Shown: positions 1-8,224, counted from the first letter of the stretch. The stretch: 8,681 nt of DNA from an uncultured Gammaproteobacteria bacterium (GCA_903897205.1 CAIUAS010000336.1:1-8681); one strand, 5' to 3'. Made by a program: numbers and translations. Notes: generated by a model from the sequence alone, not told the origin.

Positions 1-41
1 CCCCTTGGTTCGCTGTTTGATCGATTATAGGGATATGAAGT

Positions 42-551
42 ATGAGCAGCATTATTCCATTTATCTCCTGGAAACAACTTATGATCAATATTCCCGGTTA
101 TGAAACACAGCTTTCGCCAGAAGAACGGCAGCAATTGACACAATCTGTATCAAAAGAAGAAAAAAGCGAAACCTTATCGCTTGAAGCCGATGTCTTTCAA
201 AATGTCCTGATTGTTGAAGATAATCTCATTAATCAAAAAATATTAGCGAAGTACCTTGCTGCAAAAGGACATCGGTATCAAATAGCGAATAATGGCGTAG
301 AGGCGCTTGAAAAATGTCGGGGCACTCGTTTCGATGTCATTCTCATGGATATTGAAATGCCGGAAATGAATGGCCTTGAAGCGACCAAACAAATTCGCCA
401 GGAGGAAGCCATTTTAAATAGCGTGGCTACTCCCATTATTGGTTTATCAGGGAATGCACGTGTAGAGCAAAAAGAAGAAGCTTTGGCGGCCGGTATGAAC
501 GCTTATTTAATTAAGCCTTATCAAGCCAATGCTATTTATCATATGTTATAG
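42..551 (+). CDS. Response-regulator receiver protein, probable truncated hybrid-kinase C-terminus
   Basis: A 169-residue protein. Residues 1-53 look like a polar linker; residues about 54-169 form a CheY-like receiver. The acidic pocket is Glu59-Asp60, the phospho-acceptor is Asp103 in the motif ILMDIEMP, the switch Ser is Ser136 and the conserved Lys is Lys158 in IKPY. All key residues are present, so the fold could accept a phosphoryl group from a histidine kinase. There is no output domain. The start at 42 is supported by AGGG at 29-32 with a 9-nt gap, and an in-frame TGA at 36-38 blocks any longer start. The protein ends right after the last receiver helix, while an open frame continues in another register (see 548-685), so a frameshift is likely. 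The sequence closely resembles the receiver in the large kinase downstream, including the insert between the fourth helix and strand. It may be a stand-alone regulator or the relic of a hybrid kinase; I favour the relic. Confidence 0.7.
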   Translation: MSSIIPFISWKQLMINIPGYETQLSPEERQQLTQSVSKEEKSETLSLEADVFQNVLIVEDNLINQKILAKYLAAKGHRYQIANNGVEALEKCRGTRFDVILMDIEMPEMNGLEATKQIRQEEAILNSVATPIIGLSGNARVEQKEEALAAGMNAYLIKPYQANAIYHML

Positions 552-685
552 CTATTCAAAATGATTTAACGCAATTGCATGTGCATCCTAATCCATCTAT
601 TTGTGTTCAGGCACATATTTACGTCCTGCAAGATGCTATGACTACTTATCAAACAAATCAAAAGCGCTGTGAGTTTTCTTTGTAA
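548..685 (+). pseudogene. Out-of-frame continuation of the receiver gene
   Basis: Reading in the -1 register from 548 gives an uninterrupted 45-codon stretch, beginning IAIQNDLTQLHVHPNPSI and ending at TAA 683-685. It follows the final receiver residues IYHML without a break in sense, as if one base had been lost near the TAG at 549-551. The peptide matches no domain I recognise. I see no complete gene in the remainder, 686-814. An ATG at 685 overlaps the TAA and opens 53 codons, but it has no ribosome-binding site and runs into the start of the next gene. The 552-814 interval must also hold the promoter of the large kinase gene if that gene is transcribed separately; I could not pick out a convincing -35/-10 pair there. 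Confidence 0.35.
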
Positions 686-814
686 TGGCGTGTGGCCTGT
701 TGTGTGAGCAGGTGCTCCGCTTAGTCACTATTGAAATGATTCATAAAAGCACGCAATTTTTACAAAACGCTTTGTGCAGGCAAGAAACTGGCAACCCATT
801 GGGAATTAAAAAGC

Positions 815-3800
815 ATGTTAGCACTACCCGGTTATCAAATTTTTGAAATAATCTATCAAGGCCGTAATTCTGTTATCTATCGCGGCCTGAAATTGGAGGA
901 TCCACAGTGCTCAGTGATTATCAAAGTGGCAATGCTTCTCAAATCCACAGCAGACAATAAATTACAGCACGAATGGAAAATGCGTCAATTGGTACAATCG
1001 GCGCATGTCGTTAAGTACTTAGCATTAAAAGAGCATCCAACCTATGGCACTGTTTTAGTGGAGGAAGATGAACACACTGAGACGCTAAGCCACTACCTCC
1101 CTAAAAGTGGATTTGATGTACCCGTTTTTTTAAACATTGCCTTGCAGTTGGCAGAAGGACTTCGAGATATTCATCAGGGCAATGTCATTCATAATGATAT
1201 CAAACCTAGCAACATCCTTTTTCAACCCGACACCGGCAGAGTGAAATACATTGATTTTGGCAGTGCTGCCTCGTTACATCAGATTAAACGAATCACGACT
1301 AATCCTGATGTTTCTGGCGGAACGTTGCCCTACCTGTCACCTGAACAAACGGGGCGTATCAACCGCCTGCTGGATTACCGTACTGATTTTTATTCGTTAG
1401 GCATAACCTTTTATCAACTGCTGTGCGGTCAACTGCCGTTTGAGGTCAAGGATATACTGCAACTCATTTATTGCCATCTTGCCAAACAACCGATAGCGCC
1501 TCATGTGGTAAACCCCCATATTCCTGTGCCACTTTCTGAGATCGTAATGAAATTGCTGAACAAAGATGCGGAGGATCGTTATCAAAGTGCCTCAGGGCTT
1601 TTAAGAGATCTAAAGCGATGCCTGAGCGATTTAAAAGAAAAAGGTGAAATAGTCCCTTTTGCCTTAGCGCAACAGGATATTCCCGAGCGTTTTTATGTTC
1701 CACAGAAATTGTATGGACGAGAACATGAGCTGGCGCTTTTAATCCAAACGTTTGAACGGGCGCGCCAAGGTAGACCGGAAGTGATTATGCTGACAGGCCC
1801 TGCGGGCACTGGAAAATCTGTATTGGTAAATGAGCTTCAGCCAGCTATTGCCGTTAAAAAAGGCTATTTTTTAACCGGTAAATTTGATCAATCTAATCGT
1901 GGCATCGCGTATGGTGCAATCACTCAAGCTTTCCAGTCGTGGGTGAAGCAGCTCTTGTTTACCGCTAGTGAAGAGGAGATTTCCGTTTGGAAACAACAAA
2001 TACTGGCCGCTTTGGGCAAAAACAGCCCATTACTAGTAGAAGTAGTCCCCGATTTACATTTGATTATTGGCCAACAACCCCCCGTCCTCACCGTAGACGC
2101 TGAGCAAGCTAAAAACCGTTTTCAGCTTGCTTTTCAGAATTTTATAACCGTATTGGCACGGCCTGAACACCCACTGGTATTGTTCCTGGATGATTGGCAA
2201 TGGGCGGACATCGCCAGCCTGAAGTTGATAGAAACCATGCTGGTCCATCCGGACATGCAAGGTTTGCTGTTAATGGGTGCCTATCGCGATAATGAGGTGG
2301 AAGCCACGCACCCCGCGTTACGGACTTTAGCAGCAATTCAAAAAACCGGCACTACAGTGCAGACGGTTCCCTTGTCCCCTTTAAGCATTGCCAGTGTAAA
2401 TCAATGGGTCGCTGAGGCCATGCATAGCGCCTCAGAAACCACGCTGCCGTTAACAACGCTGATTGACCAAAAAACCAGAGGAAATCCTTTTTTTATCCGC
2501 GCTTTTTTACAAGCCCTTTATGAAAAAAGATTGCTGAACTATAGCGAGGAAGGTTGGCAATGGGACCTTGATAGCATTCGCCAACTGCCAGCCACTGAAA
2601 ATATCATTGAGTTTATGGCCCATCAGATTCAGCAATTACCGCCCGAGACGCAGAATATCTTAACATTCGCCAGTTATCTGGGACACCGATTTACCCTTCC
2701 CCTCTTGCAACTGGTCAGCCAAACAATTCCAGAGCAAGCCGCAACTGAATTACAAGCGCTGGTCGATAGCGGTTTCCTTTTCCAATCCGAAGAAGGTTAT
2801 CAATTTGTCCACGATCGTATTCAAGAAGCGGCTTATGAGCTTGTGCCGCTTGAACAGCAGGCCCCGATGCATCTTTCCATCGGCCGCTTATTGCAAGCTA
2901 ATTTGCCCGCCCAACCAACATTAGCACAAGAATTTGAAATGCTGGATCACCTTAACCAAGGCAATGCCCTCATCACCAGCCCACAAGAACAGTTAGCCTT
3001 AGCGAGATTGAATCTTGAAGTAGCTCAAAAAGCAAAACGCGCGATTGCTTATAAAGCAGCGCTCAGTTATCTGCATTTTAGCGAAGCCTATTTGAGGAAT
3101 AGCGATATCTGGATAGAACACTATGATTTGGCGAGCGCCTTATATAAAGAAATGGCAGAAATAGAATATTTAAATGGGCATTATGAGCAATCCCACAAAT
3201 TAATTACTTTATTATTAATACAGCTGCGCTCCACACTAGAAAAAGCTGAAGTTTATAGGCTCCTGATTCTGCAAAAAGTTATGCAAGCCCAATATCAAGA
3301 CGCGATTGAGAGAGGTTATGAGGCACTTCGCTTGTTGGGAATTGATCTTGTTGACAAAGATTTAGCTTCATTTTTAAAAATCGAGTTAGAAAAAATAGCA
3401 AAAAAATTAGAGGGCAGAACCATTGACGCTCTTTTTGAGGCGCCTTTAATGCAAGCGGCCGATAAAAAAGCAATTCTTCTCCTGCTTTATTGTATATATC
3501 CAGCTGCCTTGCTTAGCAATAGGACTTTATTTGGCGTATTAATCACATTAATAGTCAATCTTACCTTAGAATATGGTAATGCAGAACAATCCGCGATGGG
3601 TTATATGGCCTATGGTATGATGCTCATTGCAAAACTAAACATTAAAGCCGGTTGTAGTTTTGGTTTGCTCGCCCTTAAATTAAGTGATAAATTTCATTGT
3701 CCTGATTATCAGGGAAAAATTAATTTTTCTTATGCCACTCAGATTCATCATTGGGCAAAACCAATGCAACAGGCTGACGTTTTTATTGAACGCGGACAAC

Positions 3801-6800
3801 AATACGCTTTAGAAGCCGGTGACTTCCAATGCCTGGGTTATATTTCTGCACTTAAAGCTATGTTTTCTTTTCACAAGGGCTCACCCCTAGTCAATATTAA
3901 TAGTGAACTCAATCAACAATTACAGCTTGGTTACAATCAAAAAAACCAGGTAGTACTGAACGTCATTAAAGCCACCCAGATGATTGTATTGAATTTGACT
4001 GGAAAAACGAAAAACATCCTAAAATTTCATGATGAAAATAAAACCGACGTGGAATATGAGACAAGTTGGCGCAAAGAAAATGATAGTTATACGTTGTATA
4101 ATTATTTTATTTTTAAAGCACAAGCTTATTACGTTCACGGTTGCTTAGAACAAGCTCATCAGTGTATGTTAACGCTTGAAAAAGTGCCGCCGCTGCCAGC
4201 TCATATTTCTGCGACGGTACACAATTTTTATTATGCACTTATCTTAGCCGCCCTTTATCCTTCTGTTACTATTGATCTCCAAGCACAGTATTGGCAACAA
4301 TTGGAAACTTACCAGCAGCAAATAAAAATTTTTTCTGACAACTGCCCTGAGAATTTCTTACATAAATACTGGTTAGTAAAAGCCGAAATGGCGCGCCTTC
4401 AGGGGAAAGCGGAAGAAGCGGAAGCCCTGTACGATAAAGCCATTGAGGCGGCCCAGGAACAAAATTTTATCCAAGAACATGCACTGGCCTGTGAACTGGC
4501 CGCCAAGTTCTGGTTAGCGAGAAAGCGGCCTCACTGCGCCAAGGCGTATTTATATGATGCCTACAATAGCTATTCCCGCTGGGGCGCCAAACGTAAAACA
4601 GAGATGCTAGTTTGCCAATACCCTGATTTATTAAAAGCCTCCTTTACCTCCCACCTCAGCAGTTTCCCGATCAGCAGTGAAGAGACCATTAAAGCCAGCA
4701 GTCTTGCGTTAATCGACATGACCAGTGTGCTGAAGGCTTCACAAACCCTTGCCAGTGAGATCGAATTGTCCAAGCTCCTGTTCAACATGATGCAAGTAAT
4801 GGTTGAGAATGCGGGCGCACAAACAGGCGCTTTTTGGGTAGCAGAAGCGGACGCCCTGTGGCTGCAAGCCGACTACAGCCTAGAAGGACGGATCCAAACA
4901 TTACAAAAGTTGCCGCTCTCGCAGTGGGAACAAGGATCACGTTCATTGATTGAATATGTCAAACATACCCAGCAACCGGTTTTATTAGGCGATGCCTGTC
5001 ACGATCCGCAATTTCGCCAGGATCCGTATTTTACCAGCCATCAGACAAAATCCGTACTCTGTATGCCATTGATACAGAAAAAACAGCTCAAAGGCATCCT
5101 TTACCTGGGAAATAACCTACTGCTCCACGCTTTTACCGAACAGCACCAGCAAATCTTAACGATGTTAGCCAGTCAAATGGCCATTTCATTAGAAAATGCG
5201 GTCCTTTATGAATCAACGAAGTCAATCACCGAGCAACTTAACCTGGCTTTGCAATCAGGCAACGTGGGCACCTGGCGCTGGAACATTCAAACTAATCAAA
5301 TCATCTGGGATGAACGGATGTATGGACTGCTCGGCGTGCAACCGGAGGAGTTTGCCCATACGCTGGAAAGCTTTTTGGTATTAGTACATCCCGATGACCG
5401 GGCCAGAGTAGAGCAAGCGCTGAAACGGGCGTCGGAAGAGAGCGTTGCTTATAGCCTGGAATATCGTATTATCAAACCGGATAAAAATATTTATCACCTG
5501 CTAGCGCAAGGAAAAGTTTACCGTAATGACCAGGGCGAGGCGGAGCGGATGTTAGGTGTCATTTGGGACCTTACTCAGCGCAAACACTTAGAAGAAGAAC
5601 GGCTACAAGCGTTAATCCAGGGCGAAGAAAAAGAGCACCGCCGCGCAGAAGACGCGGAGAAATATCGCAAAAACCTGGAAGACTTTATCAATATGGTTTG
5701 CCATGAAATTCGTAACCCAATGACGGGCATCTATGGCAACATCGATTTTTTGCAGCAAACAGCTGCCTCTCTCAAATCCTTCATGATCGGACTGCCCGTA
5801 GAAACCCAGTCCTTGCTAAACAAACCCCTCTACAAGCTCGATGAAATCACCCAAGAAATCACCCAATGCATTAAACATCAAAAAACCATTATTGATGACG
5901 TGTTGGATTTATCAAAATTAGAATCTGGCAAACTGGTACTCACCGCGCAGCCTGTTCGCTTGAAAAGCGTCATTGAAGCAGTCGCCCAAATCTTTGCGGC
6001 ACCCTTGGCCTTGAAAAACCTGCCACTCATAGTGGCACTGCCTGAGTCAGACCCCTGGGTCAAAGTAGACGCCAACTACTTAAAAATAGCCCTCGTCAAC
6101 CTCGTGGCAAATGCCCTGAAATTTACCGAACGCGGGCATATTACCCTTCAGCTACAACTGCTCGATGTCACGCCCGCCCATACCACCTTCACCCTCACGG
6201 TGGAAGATACGGGCATCGGTATGACACCCCAAGAACTGTCCCACGTCTTTCAACGTTTTGCGCGAGTGGCTTCCACCGAATATGAAGGCTCTGGTTTAGG
6301 CTTGGTTATCAGCAAACGTTTCGTTGAGTGCATGGGGGGGCGAATAGACGTGAACAGTCAAAAAGGGCACGGTTCTCAATTCACACTACAGTTAACGTGT
6401 GAATCCGTGCCGGTGGAAGAGAAACAGCCCGCCCAGCAGGTACCTCCTCCCCCAGCGCCAACAGGCCAGCCCCTGTCCCTATTGCCAACCGCCAAGCACA
6501 TCCTCGTGGTCGAAGATAATGTGGTCAATCAACGGATCCTCTGCAGACAGTTAAAGCAAGCAGGCCATACCTGCGAGGTAGCTAATAATGGCCAGGAAGC
6601 GGTAGACAAATGGGCCGCGGCTTCGTTTGATTTAATCTTGATGGACATTGAAATGCCCATCATGGGAGGGCTAGAAGCCACGAAAACCATTCGACAAAGA
6701 GAGCAATTATTAAATCGAGTGGTCCGGACTCCTATTGTTGCTTTATCGGCCTTTACGTCCAGCGAATTTATCAAGCAAGCCCATGAGGTTGGCATGCAGG

Positions 6801-7444
6801 ATTACATTACCAAACCGTATGAAAAAGAAAAAATTTACCAGGCCATCAACCAATGGGCTGTCCCACCGCCTAAACCCTCCTTGCCCCAGCCGCTAATCGC
6901 TGGCACGCTACTGGCTTTAAAAACCGTTGAGGCCACCGCCCTGCAACCAAGCATTCCCGTGGCCCAAACTGAATTGACGGCCCATGAAATGAAGCCCGCC
7001 TATTTGTCCACCCTTTTTTGGAGCGGCCCTCCACCCACCACCACGACTCTCACCAGAACCTGGGCGCCTGAACGGATGAGAAATGCCTTATATCCTCTCC
7101 TGGATACGGTCTCGGTTGAATTAAATTTACGGGGAATAAACACTGCATTACCAGCCCCGCAGTTCAGGGACAAAACATCAAAAACGGGTTGGCAGCTTTA
7201 TGCCATTAAAGAAAATGATGAATATTGGGCGGTATTGAATTTCACGCAAGAAATGCACGTGGATAAATTGATGGAGGCGATTAATCAGGGGCAAACACAA
7301 CTCAGCGTTAAAAAGATGAAAAGTGGAGCGGCTTATGCTGTCAACCTCATTTTTTCAAATCAAATGACGCTCAAAACAGCAATAGAAAAAATCATACCGC
7401 AAATCCAAGCGCTTTCTAAATCCCAAGCGCTACTGTGTAATTGA
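815..7444 (+). CDS. Trifunctional Ser/Thr kinase / P-loop ATPase / hybrid sensor histidine kinase
   Basis: A 2209-residue soluble signalling protein. Domains in order: Ser/Thr kinase about 7-270 (ATP Lys37, helix-C Glu53, catalytic Asp128 in HNDIKPSN, Asp147 of DFG, SPE 175-177); AAA-type ATPase from about 297 (Walker A GPAGTGKS 328-335; Walker B LFLDD with Asp459-Asp460); long helical-repeat region to about 1290; GAF about 1300-1460; PAS 1473-1589; coiled linker; HisKA with phospho-acceptor His1630 in HEIRNP; HATPase with Asn1762/Asn1766, DTGIGM 1798-1803 and GSGLGL 1825-1830; Pro-rich linker; receiver about 1893-2013 with Asp1944, Ser1978 and Lys2000; second Pro-rich linker; unassigned domain 2083-2209. 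All catalytic residues look intact. The architecture matches the multidomain kinases known from cyanobacteria and some proteobacteria; the C-terminal domain is not part of the usual plan. The start is supported by the typical N-terminus LPGYQIFEIIYQG; the Shine-Dalgarno (GGGA at 801-804) is weak. There is no signal peptide. The hydrophobic stretch 886-921 lies in the helical repeats and is probably not membrane-spanning. The signal sensed cannot be told from the sequence. Confidence 0.95.
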   Translation: MLALPGYQIFEIIYQGRNSVIYRGLKLEDPQCSVIIKVAMLLKSTADNKLQHEWKMRQLVQSAHVVKYLALKEHPTYGTVLVEEDEHTETLSHYLPKSGFDVPVFLNIALQLAEGLRDIHQGNVIHNDIKPSNILFQPDTGRVKYIDFGSAASLHQIKRITTNPDVSGGTLPYLSPEQTGRINRLLDYRTDFYSLGITFYQLLCGQLPFEVKDILQLIYCHLAKQPIAPHVVNPHIPVPLSEIVMKLLNKDAEDRYQSASGLLRDLKRCLSDLKEKGEIVPFALAQQDIPERFYVPQKLYGREHELALLIQTFERARQGRPEVIMLTGPAGTGKSVLVNELQPAIAVKKGYFLTGKFDQSNRGIAYGAITQAFQSWVKQLLFTASEEEISVWKQQILAALGKNSPLLVEVVPDLHLIIGQQPPVLTVDAEQAKNRFQLAFQNFITVLARPEHPLVLFLDDWQWADIASLKLIETMLVHPDMQGLLLMGAYRDNEVEATHPALRTLAAIQKTGTTVQTVPLSPLSIASVNQWVAEAMHSASETTLPLTTLIDQKTRGNPFFIRAFLQALYEKRLLNYSEEGWQWDLDSIRQLPATENIIEFMAHQIQQLPPETQNILTFASYLGHRFTLPLLQLVSQTIPEQAATELQALVDSGFLFQSEEGYQFVHDRIQEAAYELVPLEQQAPMHLSIGRLLQANLPAQPTLAQEFEMLDHLNQGNALITSPQEQLALARLNLEVAQKAKRAIAYKAALSYLHFSEAYLRNSDIWIEHYDLASALYKEMAEIEYLNGHYEQSHKLITLLLIQLRSTLEKAEVYRLLILQKVMQAQYQDAIERGYEALRLLGIDLVDKDLASFLKIELEKIAKKLEGRTIDALFEAPLMQAADKKAILLLLYCIYPAALLSNRTLFGVLITLIVNLTLEYGNAEQSAMGYMAYGMMLIAKLNIKAGCSFGLLALKLSDKFHCPDYQGKINFSYATQIHHWAKPMQQADVFIERGQQYALEAGDFQCLGYISALKAMFSFHKGSPLVNINSELNQQLQLGYNQKNQVVLNVIKATQMIVLNLTGKTKNILKFHDENKTDVEYETSWRKENDSYTLYNYFIFKAQAYYVHGCLEQAHQCMLTLEKVPPLPAHISATVHNFYYALILAALYPSVTIDLQAQYWQQLETYQQQIKIFSDNCPENFLHKYWLVKAEMARLQGKAEEAEALYDKAIEAAQEQNFIQEHALACELAAKFWLARKRPHCAKAYLYDAYNSYSRWGAKRKTEMLVCQYPDLLKASFTSHLSSFPISSEETIKASSLALIDMTSVLKASQTLASEIELSKLLFNMMQVMVENAGAQTGAFWVAEADALWLQADYSLEGRIQTLQKLPLSQWEQGSRSLIEYVKHTQQPVLLGDACHDPQFRQDPYFTSHQTKSVLCMPLIQKKQLKGILYLGNNLLLHAFTEQHQQILTMLASQMAISLENAVLYESTKSITEQLNLALQSGNVGTWRWNIQTNQIIWDERMYGLLGVQPEEFAHTLESFLVLVHPDDRARVEQALKRASEESVAYSLEYRIIKPDKNIYHLLAQGKVYRNDQGEAERMLGVIWDLTQRKHLEEERLQALIQGEEKEHRRAEDAEKYRKNLEDFINMVCHEIRNPMTGIYGNIDFLQQTAASLKSFMIGLPVETQSLLNKPLYKLDEITQEITQCIKHQKTIIDDVLDLSKLESGKLVLTAQPVRLKSVIEAVAQIFAAPLALKNLPLIVALPESDPWVKVDANYLKIALVNLVANALKFTERGHITLQLQLLDVTPAHTTFTLTVEDTGIGMTPQELSHVFQRFARVASTEYEGSGLGLVISKRFVECMGGRIDVNSQKGHGSQFTLQLTCESVPVEEKQPAQQVPPPPAPTGQPLSLLPTAKHILVVEDNVVNQRILCRQLKQAGHTCEVANNGQEAVDKWAAASFDLILMDIEMPIMGGLEATKTIRQREQLLNRVVRTPIVALSAFTSSEFIKQAHEVGMQDYITKPYEKEKIYQAINQWAVPPPKPSLPQPLIAGTLLALKTVEATALQPSIPVAQTELTAHEMKPAYLSTLFWSGPPPTTTTLTRTWAPERMRNALYPLLDTVSVELNLRGINTALPAPQFRDKTSKTGWQLYAIKENDEYWAVLNFTQEMHVDKLMEAINQGQTQLSVKKMKSGAAYAVNLIFSNQMTLKTAIEKIIPQIQALSKSQALLCN

Positions 7445-7478
7445 TTATAATAATTTTGGAGAGCGTAAAATTTATAAT
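7444..7478 (+). terminator. AT-rich imperfect hairpin after the kinase gene
   Basis: Directly after the stop codon the arms ATTATAA-TA-ATTTT (7444-7457) and AAAATTTATAAT (7467-7478) can pair with a 2-nt bulge around a 9-nt loop. The stem is almost pure A-T and is followed by TATTTG rather than a U-run, so it is a poor intrinsic terminator. It is the only hairpin I see downstream of the gene. Confidence 0.2.
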
Positions 7479-7491
7479 TATTTGTAACTTA

Positions 7492-7565
7492 TGTTGTTCC
7501 GGTCAAAAGTGGCAGGTGATTCCAGTTTAATGTTGCAGTTTGTTCCAGCCAAAATAGTCACCCAT
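7492..7565. mobile_element. Remnant of an IS21-type terminus: three 23-bp-period repeats
   Basis: Three degenerate direct repeats start at 7494, 7517 and 7540, exactly 23 bp apart. Their anchors are the TTCC at 7497-7500, 7520-7523 and 7543-7546. Units 1 and 3 share TTGTTCC, then CAAAA, and match at 16 of 21 positions; units 1 and 2 share TTCC and 10 of the next 15 positions, including GCAG. IS21-family elements are known to carry multiple imperfect repeats of about 20 bp at each end as transposase-binding sites, and the wording (TTCCGGTCAAAAGTGGCAGG) resembles such ends. No transposase gene (IstA or IstB) is present, so this is a solo end or deletion scar. The outer tip may be the TG at 7492-7493, but the orientation is uncertain. 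Confidence 0.5.
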
Positions 7566-7589
7566 CGGAGCGTTAGCGACGCATAGCAA

Positions 7590-7661
7590 ATTATTCACTC
7601 TATTTTGTTTATGATTAAACCATTTTCGAAGTTCATTGCTGGGTGCGATTTCCTTCAACAG
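7590..7661 (-). pseudogene. Fragment of a DUF488 (YeaO-like) gene
   Basis: On the minus strand, 7661 down to 7611 reads LLKEIAPSNELRKWFNH. This matches the conserved core of DUF488 proteins, where a W-x-KEI-x-PS-x-ELRK segment is typical (E. coli YeaO has a closely similar stretch). The frame is closed just upstream by a TAA, and no N-terminal part of the gene (for example the DRLWPRG motif) is seen. Downstream the similarity fades by about 7590, where the sequence becomes the IS-like repeat region; the open frame runs on to a TAA at 7527-7529 but as IS-type sequence. The gene was therefore cut on both sides. It lies 23 bp downstream of the nitroreductase stop and has the same orientation. 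The function of DUF488 proteins is not settled. Confidence 0.6.
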
Positions 7662-7684
7662 CCCTTTTTATTCTTATCTGTAGG

Positions 7685-8218
7685 TTATTCAGTTTGCTCG
7701 AACTGTTCATAAAACACTATCTCTGACAGAGGGTTTCTATCTTTTTGGGTATGCGGTTTGGAATTTCCTACGGGGTAGCCTAATGCAAGACTACCAATCA
7801 GAGTATAATTTTTTGGAATAGCAAGCAATTCTCTGGCAGCCTGCTCATCAATACTCACCCAACAACATCCTATCCCTAAATGCCACGCTGTCAACCACAT
7901 ATTTTGCATGGCACAAACCCCACTATAAATGTATTGCTGATGTTCTGCTAACCAAGGATCAACCTTCGCATCGTTTTCAACGATAGTGACAATAGCGGTT
8001 TGAGCAGTATTCAAAAATGAACCGTGCCGTGCTGTAGCAGCTAACTCTGTGAGTGTATTCTTATCTTTGATAACAATAAACCGCCAAGGTTGTGAATTCA
8101 GTGGGCTAGGAGACCATCTTCCTGCTTCAAGGATCTGTTGCAGAACCTGAGCCGGTAACGTTTGGTTTGTGAAATTGCGTATAGCACAACGATTTTTAAT
8201 TACTGTAAAGGTGTCCAT
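7685..8218 (-). CDS. Nitroreductase family FMN-dependent oxidoreductase
   Basis: A 177-residue protein of the nitroreductase superfamily. These are cytoplasmic homodimeric flavoenzymes that pass electrons from NAD(P)H through FMN to nitro compounds, quinones or other acceptors; the natural substrate here cannot be told. Family marks: the N-terminal FMN-phosphate segment KNRCAIRNF (Arg10, Arg14), the motif AGRWSPSPLNSQPWRF at about 32-47, the late segment GIGCCWVS at about 115-122, and the closing LIGSLALGYPVG with Gly-Tyr-Pro at 147-149. The length fits the small, single-domain branch and the gene looks intact. Two ATGs are available, at 8224 and 8218. GAGG (CCTC at 8227-8230 on the plus strand) is 8 nt from the 8218 start but only 2 nt from the first ATG, so I use 8218; the alternative adds Met-Tyr. 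The gene converges on the kinase gene, from which it is separated by the IS/DUF488 scar, and appears to be transcribed alone. Confidence 0.92.
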   Translation of the reverse strand: MDTFTVIKNRCAIRNFTNQTLPAQVLQQILEAGRWSPSPLNSQPWRFIVIKDKNTLTELAATARHGSFLNTAQTAIVTIVENDAKVDPWLAEHQQYIYSGVCAMQNMWLTAWHLGIGCCWVSIDEQAARELLAIPKNYTLIGSLALGYPVGNSKPHTQKDRNPLSEIVFYEQFEQTE

Positions 8219-8224
8219 GTACAT

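Noticed and set aside
1..30. Nine codons ending in TAG (PLGSLFDRL) in frame 1, possible end of an upstream gene
   Set aside because: Far too short to distinguish from chance, and not in frame with the receiver gene.
706..717. Inverted repeat GAGCA-GG-TGCTC upstream of the kinase gene
   Set aside because: The 2-nt gap is too small for a hairpin loop and there is no U-run; as an operator it would be a guess from a single site.
685..846. A 53-codon frame whose ATG overlaps the TAA at 683-685
   Set aside because: It has no ribosome-binding site, no recognisable motif, and runs over the well-supported start of the large kinase gene.
3470..3577. Hydrophobic stretch at residues 886-921 of the kinase as a membrane anchor
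   Set aside because: It contains polar and proline residues, lies in the helical-repeat region, and comparable stretches occur at this place in soluble members of the family.
6529..6795. Antisense open frame inside the receiver part, and similar antisense frames elsewhere in the kinase gene
   Set aside because: These mirror a strongly coding plus strand, show no motifs and lack ribosome-binding sites.
7494..7562. CRISPR array suggested by regular 23-bp spacing
   Set aside because: The repeats abut with no spacers, are degenerate, number only three, and no cas genes are present.
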